Assembly: GCF_011927785.1 (NCBI RefSeq)
Contig: NZ_JAATJK010000001.1
Location: 248,001 to 312,000, forward strand
DNA from: Micromonospora profundi
GTDB lineage: Bacteria; Actinomycetota; Actinomycetes; Mycobacteriales; Micromonosporaceae
Length of the DNA: 64,000 nucleotides
Direction: 5' to 3'
The notes beneath the pieces are model-generated. The model worked only from the letters and a program-made list of their open reading frames with translations, was not told the origin of the DNA and searched no databases. The translations under genes were made by a program, and so were the position numbers. Numbering within the stretch: the first letter of the stretch is position 1; each line of letters starts with the position of its first letter. This document shows, in pieces, positions 37,017 to 45,230 of this stretch.

Positions 37017-38690
37017 TCAGGCGCGCAGCCAGACGGTCACGTCGGTCGGGATCGCGCCGTCGTCGTCCAGCGGTGCGCTCGCCGCGAGGAGTTCGGCCCC
37101 TGCCGGAACCGGCACCGGCGCGTCGCCGAAGTTGGTGAGCACCGTCAGCTCGCCGTTGCGGAAGGCAAGCACCTCGTCGCCGGAGGACAGCCACTCCAGC
37201 GTGCCGCGGCCCAGCCCGTGTTCGCGGCGCAGCCGCAGGGCCGTGCGGTACAGCTCGTACGTCGAGCCGGCGACGCCGCGCTGCCGGTCCAGGGCGTACT
37301 CGGCCCAGGACGCGGGCTGCGGCAGCCAACTGGCGTCGGTCGGCCCGAAGCCGTACGACGGCGCGTCGGCCTCCCACGGGATCGGCACCCGGCAGCCGTC
37401 CCGGCCCCGCTGGGTGTGCCCGCTGCGCGCCCAGGTCGGGTCCTGGCGGGCCTCGTCGGGCATCGTGGTGTGCTCGGGCAGGCCCAGCTCCTCACCCTGG
37501 TAGAGGTACGCCGAGCCGGGCAGGGCGAGCATCAGCAGGGTGGCCGCCCGAGCGCGGCGCAGGCCGAGCGCGGCGTCCGGCTGCGGGTCGTCGGAGCCGA
37601 TGCCGTTGGGCCGGCCGCTGCCGATCGGCAGACCGAGCCGTGAGGCGTGCCGCACCACGTCGTGGTTGGACAGCACCCAGGTGGTCGGCGCCCCGACCGA
37701 ATCGGTCGCCTCCAGCGAGCGGGTGATCACCGCGTACTGGGCCGGCGCGGACCAGGCGGCGAGCAGGTACTCGAAGTTGAACGCCTGGTGCATCTCGTCC
37801 GGGCGGACGTAGCGGGCCAGTCGCTCGGCCGGCTCCACCCACGCCTCGGCGACAAGCACACGCCCGCCCGGGTAGCCGTCGAGGACCTGCCGCCACTGGC
37901 GGTAGATCTCGTGGACGCCGTCCTGGTCCCACATCGGCGGGCGCGGCTTGTCCACGTCCTGGCCGGAGAGGATCTCCTGCGGTTCCTGCCAGTTGGCCAG
38001 GTCGGCCTGCTTGACGAGGCCGTGTGCCACGTCGACGCGGAAGCCGTCCACCCCGCGGTCCAGCCAGAACCGCAGGACGTCGAGGAACTCCTCGTGCACC
38101 TCGGGGTTGTCCCAGTTGAGGTCCGGCTGGCCCGTGTCGAACAGGTGCAGGTACCACTGGCCCGGCTGGCCGTCCGGGTCGACAGTCCGCGTCCAGGCGG
38201 GGCCGCCGAAGACGCTCTGCCAGTCGTTCGGCGCCTGGTCACCGGTCGGGCCGAGGCCGTCCCGGAAGACGTACCGGGCGCGCTCCGGGCTGCCCGGGGC
38301 GGCGGCCAGCGCGGCCTGGAACCAACGGTGTGCCGAGGAGGTGTGGTTCGGCACCAGGTCGACGATCACCCGCAGACCGCGGGAGCGGGCCTCGGCGATC
38401 AGCTTGTCCGCGTCGGCGAGGGTTCCGAACAGGGGGTCGACGTCCCGGTAGTCGGCCACGTCGTAACCCGCGTCGGCCTGCGGCGACGGATAGAACGGGG
38501 ACAGCCACACCGCGTCCACGCCCAACTCGACAAGGTGGTCGAGGCGGGCTGTGATGCCCGGCAGGTCGCCGATCCCGTCGCCGTCGGAGTCGGAGAACGA
38601 ACGGGGATAGATCTGGTAGATGGCGGCCTCGGTCCACCAGCCGGTGATGGGGCCGCCGGAGGGGGTCTGCTGGGTCGGGTCGGTGTTCAG
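37017..38690 (-). CDS. GH13 alpha-glucosidase/oligo-1,6-glucosidase-like enzyme
   Basis: A 557-residue cytoplasmic GH13 hydrolase for alpha-glucosides such as maltose, isomaltose or related oligosaccharides. The TIM barrel begins with WWTEAAIYQIYPRSFSD. Catalytic residues lie in DGFRVDVAH (nucleophile Asp), LVAEAW (acid Glu) and LSNHDVVRH (third Asp); GIGDLPGI is the calcium-loop-like block. The start is unusual. The only ATG in frame (38783) gives a basic 31-residue extension with no ribosome site, while a CTG at 38690 has GGGAG six bases upstream. The CTG is preferred here, but the ATG, seven bases after the LacI stop, could work by translational coupling. It is the last gene of the importer operon. 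Confidence 0.85.
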   Translation of the reverse strand: MNTDPTQQTPSGGPITGWWTEAAIYQIYPRSFSDSDGDGIGDLPGITARLDHLVELGVDAVWLSPFYPSPQADAGYDVADYRDVDPLFGTLADADKLIAEARSRGLRVIVDLVPNHTSSAHRWFQAALAAAPGSPERARYVFRDGLGPTGDQAPNDWQSVFGGPAWTRTVDPDGQPGQWYLHLFDTGQPDLNWDNPEVHEEFLDVLRFWLDRGVDGFRVDVAHGLVKQADLANWQEPQEILSGQDVDKPRPPMWDQDGVHEIYRQWRQVLDGYPGGRVLVAEAWVEPAERLARYVRPDEMHQAFNFEYLLAAWSAPAQYAVITRSLEATDSVGAPTTWVLSNHDVVRHASRLGLPIGSGRPNGIGSDDPQPDAALGLRRARAATLLMLALPGSAYLYQGEELGLPEHTTMPDEARQDPTWARSGHTQRGRDGCRVPIPWEADAPSYGFGPTDASWLPQPASWAEYALDRQRGVAGSTYELYRTALRLRREHGLGRGTLEWLSSGDEVLAFRNGELTVLTNFGDAPVPVPAGAELLAASAPLDDDGAIPTDVTVWLRA

Positions 38691-38790
38691 AATGATCTCC
38701 CATGTCGAGCCGTGGGTGGACCGCCGGGCGGGGGCGCGGCTGCCGGCCGCGTCGCCGCCAGCCGCCGACCGGCGGCAGAACATTGAGATG

Positions 38791-39837
38791 TCAGTGTGCC
38801 CGGGGCGGTGCTGTCGACTCGCGGACCACCAGCCGAGTGGGCAGGATCACCGGCGTGTCGGGGTCTCCGGCCCGCTGGCCGACGACCGGGCCGATGCTGC
38901 GCGCCCCGAGCGGGTCCAGCAGCATGCGGGCGGCCAGCCGGCCCTGCTCGGCGGCGGGCTGGGCGATGGTGCTGAGCCCCAGCACACCGGCGAGGTCGTG
39001 GTCGTCGATGCCGATCACGCTGACGTCCTGCGGTACGCGCAGCCCGGCGTCGCGCAGCGCGGTCATCGCACCCATCGCCATCTCGTCGCAGGCCGCGACG
39101 ATCGCGGTCGGGGGCTCACCACGGGCCAGCAACTCGGTGGCCGCCTGGTTGCCGCCGTCGATGGTGAACGACGACTCGACGTCCAGGCTCGGGTCGGGTC
39201 GCAGGCCGGCGGCCTTCAACTCGGCCTGGTAGCCGCGACGCCGGTCGATGTGGGTGGTGAACGCCAACTCGTCGTCGGGGTCGCCGGAGATGTGGGCGAT
39301 CCGGCGGTGGCCGAGGTCGAGCAGGTGGCGGGTGGCCACCCGCGCGGCGGCAACGTCGTCGATGCGTACGCACGGCCAGTTGGGCACCCTGCTGCCGGAG
39401 CTGATGGTCACCCCCGGCAGGTCCAGGGTGGCCAGCGCGGTCAGGTCGGCCGGGCGCAGCGGGGTGGCGACGAGCATCATGGCGTCCACCCGCTTGTGCA
39501 GATTCGCGGTACGCAGCACCCGCTGGCGGACCTGCTCCCGGCCGCCGAGGTTGTAGAGCAGCAGGTCGTAGCCGGACTGGTGGAGGTACTCCTCGACGGC
39601 CTCGACCACGGTGCTGAAGAACCAGCGGGTGATCCGGGGGACGACCACCGCGACGGTGCCGGTACGGCCTCCGGCAAGCCGGGACGCGCTCGGTGAAACC
39701 GCGTAGTCGAGCTGCTCGGCGGCGGCGAGCACCCGGCGTCGGGTGGCTGCCGAGACCGTCGGCAGCCCGCGTAGAGCCCGTGAGACGGTGGCCGTGGAGA
39801 CCCCGGCCAACCGGGCGACATCATCAATCCTCGTCAC
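38791..39837 (-). CDS. LacI-family repressor of the alpha-glucoside operon
   Basis: A 348-residue LacI/GalR regulator. The N-terminal HTH reads TRIDDVARLAGVSTATVSRAL, followed by the hinge helix PSASRLAGG and a periplasmic-binding-type effector domain. GTG 39837 starts the HTH directly after GGGGGAACC. The gene is inside the operon, after the permeases and before the GH13 gene. It probably binds the palindrome ATGTAAGCGCTTGCAT ahead of the binding-protein gene and responds to an alpha-glucoside. Function is close to Streptomyces AglR/MalR, but the sugar is not certain. Confidence 0.88.
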   Translation of the reverse strand: MTRIDDVARLAGVSTATVSRALRGLPTVSAATRRRVLAAAEQLDYAVSPSASRLAGGRTGTVAVVVPRITRWFFSTVVEAVEEYLHQSGYDLLLYNLGGREQVRQRVLRTANLHKRVDAMMLVATPLRPADLTALATLDLPGVTISSGSRVPNWPCVRIDDVAAARVATRHLLDLGHRRIAHISGDPDDELAFTTHIDRRRGYQAELKAAGLRPDPSLDVESSFTIDGGNQAATELLARGEPPTAIVAACDEMAMGAMTALRDAGLRVPQDVSVIGIDDHDLAGVLGLSTIAQPAAEQGRLAARMLLDPLGARSIGPVVGQRAGDPDTPVILPTRLVVRESTAPPRAH

Positions 39838-39860
39838 GGTTCCCCCGCTTCGTACGCGGC

Positions 39861-39896
39861 GCCCGCCGCCGCCCAAGGGGCCAGGCGGCGGCGGGC
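39861..39896 (-). terminator. Intercistronic hairpin between permease and LacI genes
   Basis: Thirteen-base perfect arms (39861-39873 and 39884-39896) close a ten-base loop in the 66-base gap between the second permease and the regulator. It has no T-run. It probably lowers expression of the regulator and GH13 genes relative to the transporter, or protects mRNA ends. Confidence 0.65.
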
Positions 39897-39903
39897 GAGC
39901 GGG

Positions 39904-40869
39904 TCAGCCCTTGACGCTGCCGGCGAGCAGACCTCGCACGAAGAAGCGCTGAAGGGACAGGAACACGACGAGCGGAACGATGATCGACACGAACGCGCCG
40001 GCGGTGAGCCGTTGCCACTCGTTGCCCCGCGTGCCGGCCATCTCGGCCAGCCGAACCGTGAGCGGGGCGGTCTCGTTGCCGCCGCCGGCGAAGATCAGCG
40101 CGACAAGCAGGTCGTTCCAGACCCAGAGGAACTGGAAGATGCCGAACGCCGCAAGCGCCGGGGTGATCAGCGGCAACACGATGGTGCGGAAGATCTTCGG
40201 GTGGCTCGCCCCGTCGACGCGGGCGGCCTCCATCAGGTCCCCCGGGAGCTGCGAGATGAAGTTGTGCAGCAGGAAGACGGCGAACGGCAGCGCGAAGCAG
40301 GTATGTGCGAACCACACCTGGGCGAACTTCTGCTCGTCCACCAGGTCCCAGGCGGGCATCAGTGTGATGCCGCCGAGGCTGACGCCTGTGGAGAAGAACT
40401 TCAGCAGCGGCACCAGGGCCATCTGCAGTGGAACGATCTGCAACGCGAAGATCGCAATGTAGAGCCAGTCCCGTCCCTTGAAGTTCATCCACGCCAGCGC
40501 GTACGCGGCCAGGGCCGCGAAGGCGAGCGGGAAGAGTACCGACGGGATGGTGATGGCCAGCGAGTTGATGAAGTAGCTGGCGAGCTGCCCGGATGACGAC
40601 GACCGCCCGAACAGGACCTGCTGGTAGTTCTCCAGCGTGAACTGCGGGTTGGTGAAGGCCGTCCACCAGCCGGTCGTCTTGATCTCGTCCTCCGGGCGGA
40701 GGGAGGAGATGAACAGGCCGAAGGTCGGGATGGTCCAGACCACCGCGATGACGATGGAGACCAGGGTGGCCGTACGGGTGTTCAGTCGCTTGCGGACCCG
40801 CCCTGCTGTGGTCTTCGGTGCGTCGGTCTTCTGGGTGCCGGCGGCGACGGTCGGCGTTGCGGTGGTCAT
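39904..40869 (-). CDS. Sugar ABC transporter permease (MalG/AglG-like)
   Basis: A 321-residue inner-membrane permease with six helices. The cytoplasmic EAA loop that contacts the ATPase reads EAARVDGAS..FRTIVLPL. A long N-terminal cytoplasmic stretch (about 1-35) precedes helix 1. It starts one base after the first permease ends, so both are translated together. Together they form the channel for an alpha-glucoside-type sugar. No ATPase gene is present; in Streptomyces such importers share the ATPase MsiK. Confidence 0.92.
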   Translation of the reverse strand: MTTATPTVAAGTQKTDAPKTTAGRVRKRLNTRTATLVSIVIAVVWTIPTFGLFISSLRPEDEIKTTGWWTAFTNPQFTLENYQQVLFGRSSSSGQLASYFINSLAITIPSVLFPLAFAALAAYALAWMNFKGRDWLYIAIFALQIVPLQMALVPLLKFFSTGVSLGGITLMPAWDLVDEQKFAQVWFAHTCFALPFAVFLLHNFISQLPGDLMEAARVDGASHPKIFRTIVLPLITPALAAFGIFQFLWVWNDLLVALIFAGGGNETAPLTVRLAEMAGTRGNEWQRLTAGAFVSIIVPLVVFLSLQRFFVRGLLAGSVKG

Positions 40870-40870
40870 C

Positions 40871-41917
40871 TCAGCCCTCCCGTTGCTGACGGAGGTTGCG
40901 GATCTGGTAGATCACGACCGGGATGACCAGGATGAAGAGGAAGACCGCGAGCGCGGAGCCCTGCCCGTTCTGGCCGTACCGGAACGCCTGGTTGTACATC
41001 TCGCTGGCGATCACGCTGGTGTCGTAGTTGCCGTTCGTCGAGGTCCGGACGATGTCGAAGACCTTGAGCGTGGCGATCGTGAGGGTCACCGCCACGACGA
41101 TCAGCGCCGGTCGGATGCTCGGCATGGTGATCTGCCAGAACATCTGCCACGGGCTGACGCCGTCGAGTCGGGCGGCCTCCACGATGTCGCCGGGGATCGC
41201 CTTGATCGCGGCGGAGAGCACCACCATGGCGAAGCCGGCCTGGATCCAGACCATGATGACGATCAGCAGGAGCGTGTTCAGCGGTGATTCGAGCAACCAC
41301 TGCCTGGGCTCGCCGCCGAGGCTGACCACGATCTGGTTGAGCAGGCCGATCTGGTCGCCTTCGCCGCGATAGGCGTAGACGAACTTCCAGATGATGCTGG
41401 CGCCGACGAACGAGATCGCCATCGGCAGGAAGATCAGCGATTTGGCTATGGCCTCGAAGCGGGCCTTGTCCACCATGACGGCGTAGATCAGGCCGAAGGC
41501 GGTCGCGACCAGCGGGACCAGGACCACCCAGACCAGGGTGTTGATCAGGACCCGGACGATCGAGTCGTCGGAGAACATCCAGCCGTAGTTGCGCAACCCC
41601 ACCCAGTTGGTGCTGCTGCCGTCCATCAGGGAGAGCAGCATGGTGCGGATGGCCGGCACGACCAGGCCGACGGCGAGCAGCAGCAGCGTCGGCAGCAGGA
41701 AGAAGAACGCGAAGAAGCCCTCGCGCTGCTTCGGGCGGCGGGGGAGTGGGGTTCCACTCGTCGAGGCCGCCACGAGTTGCGCTTCCCGCCGCTTGGCGAA
41801 CCAGGCCGGTACGACGTCGAGCAGCAGGAGCAGGCCGCCCACCACCACCACGAAGGCGACCAGCCCGTACATCAGCATGAGGAGCTTCGGCTGCTCGTCG
41901 GCGAAGTCGAACTCCAT
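40871..41917 (-). CDS. Sugar ABC transporter permease (MalF/AglF-like)
   Basis: A 348-residue permease with an extra N-terminal helix (MLMYGLVAFVVVVGGLLLLL) followed by the usual six. The EAA loop reads EAARLDGVSPWQMFWQITMP. ATG 41917 is used, since the adjacent TTG is part of the GGGAGGG leader. It lies between the binding-protein gene and its partner permease. Confidence 0.92.
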   Translation of the reverse strand: MEFDFADEQPKLLMLMYGLVAFVVVVGGLLLLLDVVPAWFAKRREAQLVAASTSGTPLPRRPKQREGFFAFFFLLPTLLLLAVGLVVPAIRTMLLSLMDGSSTNWVGLRNYGWMFSDDSIVRVLINTLVWVVLVPLVATAFGLIYAVMVDKARFEAIAKSLIFLPMAISFVGASIIWKFVYAYRGEGDQIGLLNQIVVSLGGEPRQWLLESPLNTLLLIVIMVWIQAGFAMVVLSAAIKAIPGDIVEAARLDGVSPWQMFWQITMPSIRPALIVVAVTLTIATLKVFDIVRTSTNGNYDTSVIASEMYNQAFRYGQNGQGSALAVFLFILVIPVVIYQIRNLRQQREG

Positions 41918-41945
41918 CAACCCTCCCTTGAAGGTCCGTGCGGTC

Positions 41946-41980
41946 GGTGGCCCGGCCCGCTGAGCGCGGGCCGGGCCACC
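41946..41980 (-). terminator. Strong intercistronic hairpin after the binding-protein gene
   Basis: A 15-bp perfect stem (GGTGGCCCGGCCCGC with its complement) has a five-base loop and lies in the 70-base gap between binding-protein and permease genes. As in malE-malF-type operons, it likely gives partial termination or mRNA protection, so that binding protein is made in excess. Confidence 0.8.
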
Positions 41981-41987
41981 GCCGGGA

Positions 41988-43334
41988 TCACTTAGGCCAG
42001 CTGCTCTCGATGCCCTGGAGCACCGGGGCGGTCGCCTTGCCGTTCAGCCAGTCGACCATGCCCTTCCAGAACGTTCCCGCGCCGACGGCGGCCGGCATCA
42101 GGTCGGATCCGTCGAAGCGGAACACGCCGCTCTTGTCCTGGAGGATCTGGACGGAGAGCTTGTCGACCGGGCTGGCGACGTTGGCGATGTCCAGCTTGTT
42201 GTTCGCCGTGACCCAGTTGCCGAGCTTCGCGCGGCTGTTCACGTACTCACCGGAGGCGAGGTAGGTCTGCACCGCCTGGACCTCGGGGCGGTCGGCGTAC
42301 GCGACGACGAACTCGCCAGCGCCCAGGACCGGCTTGCCCTTGGCCGGGTCGATGGCCGGGAAGTAGAAGGCGAACGCGTCGCCGTCCTCGGCCACCTTGG
42401 TGCCCTCGGGGAACTGGTTGGCGTAGAACGACGCCTGACGGTGCATCGCGCACTTGCCGTTGGTCACCGGCACGCCCGCCTCCTGGAAGGAGGTGGTGGT
42501 GATGCTCTTGACGCCGCCGAAGCCGCCGTTCATGTACTTGTCGTTCTTGAGGATGGTGCCCGCGCGGTCAACGGCGTCGATGATCCGAGGGTCGTTGAAC
42601 GGGATCGCGTGGGTGGTCCACTGGTCGTAGACGTCGGGCGTCTGCGTACGCAGCAGCACGTCCTCGATCCAGTCGGTGGCCGGCCAGCCGGTGGCGTCAC
42701 CGGACTCGACGCCCGCGCACCACGGCTTCATGCCGCTGTCAGCGATCTTGTCGCTCAGGGTGATGAGCTGCTCCCAGGTGGTCGGGACCTCCCAGCCCTT
42801 CTCCTTGAACGTCTTCGGCGAGTACCACACGAAGGACTTGACGTTGGCGCCGAGCGGCACGCCGTAGAGCGTCCCGTTGACGGTGCCGTACTTCAGCCAG
42901 TCGGCAGGCATGTTCTGCTCGGCCATGGCCTTGGTGTCGGCCCCGAGGGACTTCAGCTTGCCGGCGTCCGCGAAGCGCTTCACCAGGCCGGGCTGGGGAA
43001 CGAAGGCGATGTCGGGGGCGTTGCCGCCGTCGACCCGCACGGGGAGCTGCGCCTCGAACTCGCCGCTGCCCTCGTAGTTGATCTCGATGCCGGTGCAGTC
43101 GGTGAACTGGGCCCACGAACGCTCCAGCAGGTCGGCCTCGGCGTCGCGGATGGACGCGTAGATGGAGACCTTCTTGCCGTCGTTGCCCTGGTACTTCTCG
43201 TACGGGGCGCACTCCGCGGAGCCCGCCTTGTCACTCTTCTTGTCGTCACCGGTGCCGCAGGCGGTGGCGCTGAGCGCCAGCCCGAGCACACCGGCGATCA
43301 CGAAGGCGTGGCGTGGTCTGGTGAAGACCGCCAT
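41988..43334 (-). CDS. Sugar ABC transporter binding lipoprotein (AglE-like)
   Basis: A 448-residue extracytoplasmic solute-binding protein of the carbohydrate uptake 1 family. It has a lipoprotein signal peptide with lipobox LSATAC and Cys near residue 26. The mature chain carries VSIYASIRDAEADLLERSWAQ, EGSGEFEAQLPVRVDGGNAPDI and AVGAGTFWKGMVDWL; these resemble the alpha-glucoside-binding AglE group. The ATG at 43334 follows AGGAGG at six bases. It is the first gene of the five-gene operon and has a LacI-type operator 69 bases upstream. Confidence 0.9.
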   Translation of the reverse strand: MAVFTRPRHAFVIAGVLGLALSATACGTGDDKKSDKAGSAECAPYEKYQGNDGKKVSIYASIRDAEADLLERSWAQFTDCTGIEINYEGSGEFEAQLPVRVDGGNAPDIAFVPQPGLVKRFADAGKLKSLGADTKAMAEQNMPADWLKYGTVNGTLYGVPLGANVKSFVWYSPKTFKEKGWEVPTTWEQLITLSDKIADSGMKPWCAGVESGDATGWPATDWIEDVLLRTQTPDVYDQWTTHAIPFNDPRIIDAVDRAGTILKNDKYMNGGFGGVKSITTTSFQEAGVPVTNGKCAMHRQASFYANQFPEGTKVAEDGDAFAFYFPAIDPAKGKPVLGAGEFVVAYADRPEVQAVQTYLASGEYVNSRAKLGNWVTANNKLDIANVASPVDKLSVQILQDKSGVFRFDGSDLMPAAVGAGTFWKGMVDWLNGKATAPVLQGIESSWPK

Positions 43335-43402
43335 GCCGTCCTCCTTCCTAGCCGGCGCGGTCGTGCTGTTGACCCGGCGCCGGTCCGATTGGGCGTGCAC
43401 AC

Positions 43403-43418
43403 ATGTAAGCGCTTGCAT
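43403..43418. promoter_or_regulatory. LacI-family operator of the alpha-glucoside operon
   Basis: ATGTAAGCGCTTGCAT is a 16-base palindrome with one mismatched pair and the CG-centred AAGCGCTT core typical of MalR/AglR-type LacI regulators. It is placed 69 bases before the binding-protein start, a normal operator position. The regulator is probably the LacI protein encoded at 38791-39837. Confidence 0.82.
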
Positions 43419-43482
43419 CCGATCTGGTCCACCCCCAGTCAGACACGAGCGAGTAACAATCCAGAAACCTTGAAACCCTGGA

Positions 43483-43496
43483 TGGGCACGCTCCCA
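43483..43496. promoter_or_regulatory. Possible second CebR-like box
   Basis: TGGGCACGCTCCCA matches the CebR consensus TGGGAGCGCTCCCA at 12 of 14 positions and lies 77 bases before the M23 peptidase gene. The match may be chance in GC-rich DNA. Confidence 0.35.
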
Positions 43497-43572
43497 GCCC
43501 TCTTTCGAAGATTGGCGATATCTGTCAGGCTGATCCCACTGCATCGAAGGTTTTCAACATAGGAGGTGCTGT

Positions 43573-44346
43573 ATGCGTAAGAGGTGGATGAGCCTGTTGG
43601 CGACCGCTGTGCTCGTCGCGGGAGTCCTCACGCCGGTCAGCCCGGCGATGGCCGCGCCGACCTTCAGGGTGCCGTTCCCCTGCGGCCAGACCTGGTCCGG
43701 GCAGACCCGGTCAGGGCACAGCCCGGCGTACGCCATCGACTTCAACCGCACCGACGACGCCGGCGATCCGGTGGTGGCCAGCGCCCCCGGCACCGTCGAC
43801 GTGGTGACCAACCTCGGTAACACCAGCTACGGCAAGTACGTCCGGATCAACCACGGCGGGGGCTACACCACCTACTACGCCCACCTCAGCGGCTTCAACG
43901 TCTCGGTCGGGCAGACGGTCGGCTACGGCAAGGTCATCGGCTGGGTCGGCAGCACCGGTGGATCCACCGGGCCGCACCTGCACTACGAGCAGCGCCTCAA
44001 CGGCAGCGACATCCAGGTCCGGTTCAACGGCAGCCTGGCGCTCTACTGGGGCACCAAGAACTACGCAAGCGGCAACGGTTGCAGCTCAGGCACCGGCTCG
44101 GGCACCGTCGACACCAGCGGTACGCCGCTGACCGTGCGCTCCGGCCCGGGCACCGGGTACGCCTCGGTTGGGACCGTCGCCGACGGCGCCAAGGTGACGA
44201 TCGCCTGCCAGACCAGCGGCACGAGCGTCACCGGCACCTACGGCACCAGCACGATCTGGGACCGCATCGGCAGCGGACGCTTCATCGCCGACGCGTACGT
44301 CTACACCGGCTACGACGGCTACATCCCGAACGTGCCCCGCTGCTGA
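43573..44346 (+). CDS. Secreted M23 (LytM-type) peptidase with SH3-like domain
   Basis: A 257-residue exported cell-wall endopeptidase. The signal peptide ends near residue 28 (AMAAPTF). The M23 domain (about 30-160) carries the zinc residues in SGHSPAYAIDFN (His and Asp) and GPHLHYEQ. The C-terminal third (about 180-257) reads TPLTVRSGPGTGYASVGTVADG and is a bacterial SH3-like wall-binding module. It follows AGGAGG seven bases before the ATG. Substrate is inferred to be peptidoglycan cross-bridges. Confidence 0.92.
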   Translation: MRKRWMSLLATAVLVAGVLTPVSPAMAAPTFRVPFPCGQTWSGQTRSGHSPAYAIDFNRTDDAGDPVVASAPGTVDVVTNLGNTSYGKYVRINHGGGYTTYYAHLSGFNVSVGQTVGYGKVIGWVGSTGGSTGPHLHYEQRLNGSDIQVRFNGSLALYWGTKNYASGNGCSSGTGSGTVDTSGTPLTVRSGPGTGYASVGTVADGAKVTIACQTSGTSVTGTYGTSTIWDRIGSGRFIADAYVYTGYDGYIPNVPRC

Positions 44347-44357
44347 CGGGGCGATGA

Positions 44358-44390
44358 GGGTCTCCGGCTGGCACCGCCGGCCGGAGACCC
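44358..44390. terminator. Hairpin between M23 and TspO genes
   Basis: An 11-bp perfect stem GGGTCTCCGGC/GCCGGAGACCC (44358-44368 and 44380-44390) sits between convergent stops. No T-run. Confidence 0.7.
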
Positions 44391-44398
44391 GACGCGGG

Positions 44399-44893
44399 TC
44401 AGGAGTTCAGCTGCCAGATCGACAGGTTCAGCGCGGCGGCGAAGGTGACCCAGGCCCAGTAGGGCAGCATCAGCGCCATCGCGACCCGGGACACCCGGGC
44501 GAAGAGCGCCACGGTGACCCCGATCGCCAGCCACATCAGCACGATCTCCGCGAACGCCAGCCCGTACTGCCCCGCGCCGAAGAACAGCGGGGTCCAGATC
44601 GCGTTGAGCACCAACTGGGCGGTCCATGCCCAGAGGGCGGGGGAGAAGCCGACGCGCCGCCAGACCAGCCAACCGGCCACCGCGATCAGCGCGTAGAGCG
44701 CCGACCAGACCGGGCCGAACAGCCAGGAGGGCGGCGCCCAGCTGGGCTGTTGCAGGCTCGCGTACTCGTCGGTGGTGCCCTGAACACCCAGCCCGCCGAT
44801 AGCGGCCGCGACGAAGACCGCCGCCGCGAAACCGGCCAGGGCGAACCAGGATGGCCGGCCGGTGGTGGGTCGCGCCTGCCGAGTCGTCTCCAT
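44399..44893 (-). CDS. TspO/MBR family membrane protein
   Basis: A 164-residue protein with five membrane helices, as in the TspO/MBR family of tetrapyrrole-binding proteins. Family signatures include the WAPPSWLFGPVWSALY and LVLNAIWTPLFFGAGQYGLAFAEI blocks and the late WAWVTFAAALN stretch. It is monocistronic, and a weak leader precedes ATG 44893. In bacteria TspO relatives modulate porphyrin balance or stress; that role here is inferred. Confidence 0.9.
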   Translation of the reverse strand: METTRQARPTTGRPSWFALAGFAAAVFVAAAIGGLGVQGTTDEYASLQQPSWAPPSWLFGPVWSALYALIAVAGWLVWRRVGFSPALWAWTAQLVLNAIWTPLFFGAGQYGLAFAEIVLMWLAIGVTVALFARVSRVAMALMLPYWAWVTFAAALNLSIWQLNS

Positions 44894-45086
44894 GGTCGAG
44901 ATATTTCCGGTCAGCTACCCGTCAAACCGGCACTGGGCCGGACATCGACGACGCAGCGCGGCCGCACGGGCCCCACCTGCCCACACAACGGCGCCGGGGC
45001 CGCCGCGGCCGGTGCCCCTGTCGGGAGGACGGAGCTCCGGTCGCCGGCGGCCCCGACGGGTCCCGGTGTTTTGTTCGATACGAACG

Positions 45087-45230
45087 TCAATTGAAGATGC
45101 TGACACCACCCGGGCCGACCAACAGCCCGACAACGATGAGGACGATGCCCCACAGGATCTGCCGGCGGAACAGCGCGAGGATGCCGGCGACGACGAGTAC
45201 GACTGCGAGAATCCAAAGAATCAGCTCCAT
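45087..45230 (-). CDS. GPGG-motif small membrane protein
   Basis: A 47-residue protein: MELILWILAVVL.., a basic turn FRRQ, a second helix and the C-terminal GPGGVSIFN motif. Two membrane helices with the conserved GPGG end mark a small actinobacterial family. ATG 45230 follows AGAGG closely, and the gene overlaps the end of the phosphoesterase gene by ten bases, so translation is coupled. Role unknown; presumably membrane-associated. Confidence 0.8.
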   Translation of the reverse strand: MELILWILAVVLVVAGILALFRRQILWGIVLIVVGLLVGPGGVSIFN

